From: Syncephalis plumigaleata
Lineage: Eukaryota; Zoopagomycota; Zoopagomycetes; Zoopagales; Piptocephalidaceae
Reading direction: 5' to 3'
Assembly: GCA_025201365.1 (NCBI GenBank)
Contig: JAIXMF010000220.1
Location: forward strand, 1 to 22,889
DNA length: 22,889 nucleotides
The notes beneath the pieces are model-generated. The model was given only the letters and a program-made list of their open reading frames with translations. It did no database searches and was not told the DNA's origin. This document shows, one piece after another, positions 22,332-22,889 of the stretch (within the stretch, counting starts at the first letter, position 1; every line of letters starts with the position of its first letter). The position numbers were made by a program, and so were the translations under genes.

Positions 22332-22889
22332 ATGAGTCAAGATTACAAGCAACTCTTGCGCTATTCCACCTGTGATGTACGTCAATATTGGTTCTGATAA
22401 TTCAGTATACTAATATGCTAGTTTGAACTCATATCTCTACAGGTGGCCGATGCACTACAGGCCCTCGGACGTGATGGATTTCTACCTGATCTACACCTGT
22501 ATTCACCTGTGAATAAAACGACGCAGCACGTATCATTGGTCTTGCCCATACAGTGCAGGTAACTGCTATGTCTAGACTAGACTAGACTAGACTATAATGT
22601 AAAGTGCACTATATTAATCATGAATTCATTACATCCACGTAGCACGTCTCTGTCAACGATATGGTGCGCCCAAACCAAGTGGAACATTTCGTAAGTGTAG
22701 TTGGCATGCCATTCATATTCATTTACGACAACAAAGTCTAATGGATCTATCCTTGTTCTAGGTGGATTCCGCACAATCCGGCAGTATTATCGTGATGAGT
22801 ACACCTCAAGGTAATGACGTCATTATCTAGATGCTGAATGTATTTGATGCCATTCTGCTAAATCATACGTATTACTATGCGCTCCTATA
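22332..22889 (+). CDS. RraA-like (HMG/CHA aldolase / RraA superfamily) protein, N-terminal part with a one-base frame break
   Basis: Exons seen: 22332-22376, 22443-22558, 22643-22690, 22762-22810; the next exon lies beyond the edge. Conserved order for fungal RraA-like proteins: LLRYSTCDVADALQALG, DGFLPDLHLYSP, AARIIGLAHTVQ, VEHFVDSAQSGSIIVMSTPQG. Bacterial relatives are 4-hydroxy-4-methyl-2-oxoglutarate aldolases or RNase E inhibitors; the fungal role is unclear. Exons 1 and 3 are in phase 0, but exon 2 is 116 nt, one base short. The frame changes between SPVNK and DAARII, at the AAAA run 22515-22518. A single missing A explains it, so this is either an assembly error or a recent disabling mutation. 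The catalytic RraA core is partly beyond the window. Confidence 0.78.
22572..22594. repeat. CTAGA pentanucleotide repeat in an RraA-like gene intron
   Basis: About four and a half tandem CTAGA/TAGAC units just inside the intron 22559-22642. Confidence 0.75.

Overview
The window is eukaryotic nuclear DNA, most likely from an early-diverging (zygomycete-grade) fungus. Every recognisable gene is split by short GT-AG introns (mostly 45-100 nt, often with a TACTAAT-like branch site), one ER protein ends in HDEL, and the gene set (Rph1/KDM4-type demethylase, SDF2, BRD8/Bdc1-type bromodomain protein, Vps9 with a CUE domain, Trm6, GCK-III kinase, RraA-like protein) is that of a fungus. The genus cannot be fixed from the sequence. 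Exon models were built by hand; in each complete model the summed exon length is divisible by three.

Layout: 1-193 (-) start of a secreted protein, cut by the window edge; 956-3384 (-) JmjN/JmjC histone demethylase; 3689-4852 (+) SDF2-like MIR-domain ER protein; 4859-5395 a 537-bp TIR element holding a TnpB/Fanzor-like C-terminal remnant; 5547-7847 (-) BRD8-like bromodomain protein; 8565-11489 (-) Vps9 Rab5-family GEF; 11490-13387 non-coding; 13388-15657 a 2.27-kb relative of the first element holding a second Fanzor-like remnant (-) and a complete F-box-like gene (+); 15727-17957 (+) TRM6; 17958-19416 mostly non-coding; 19417-21604 (+) GCK-III kinase with a continuation in another frame to 21939; 22332 to the right edge (+) RraA-like gene with a one-base frame break.

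The host genes are ordinary housekeeping functions (chromatin, ER quality control, endosomal traffic, tRNA methylation, polarity/septation signalling) and form no pathway or cluster. The striking part is the pair of related transposon-like elements. They share both ends: TIRs flanked by TA, about 90 bp inside one end and about 280 bp at the other. They share a RuvC-III-type WN(R/Q)D fragment. One is a short internally deleted copy lying 6 bp after the SDF2 stop codon. The other carries an apparently intact F-box gene where the rest of the nuclease would be expected, and ends 69 bp before the TRM6 start codon.

Two genes near the right end (kinase and RraA-like) each need one extra base in a 4-nt homopolymer to restore the expected frame. 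This points to assembly errors rather than biology, although the kinase case also makes an ATGA stop-start overlap.
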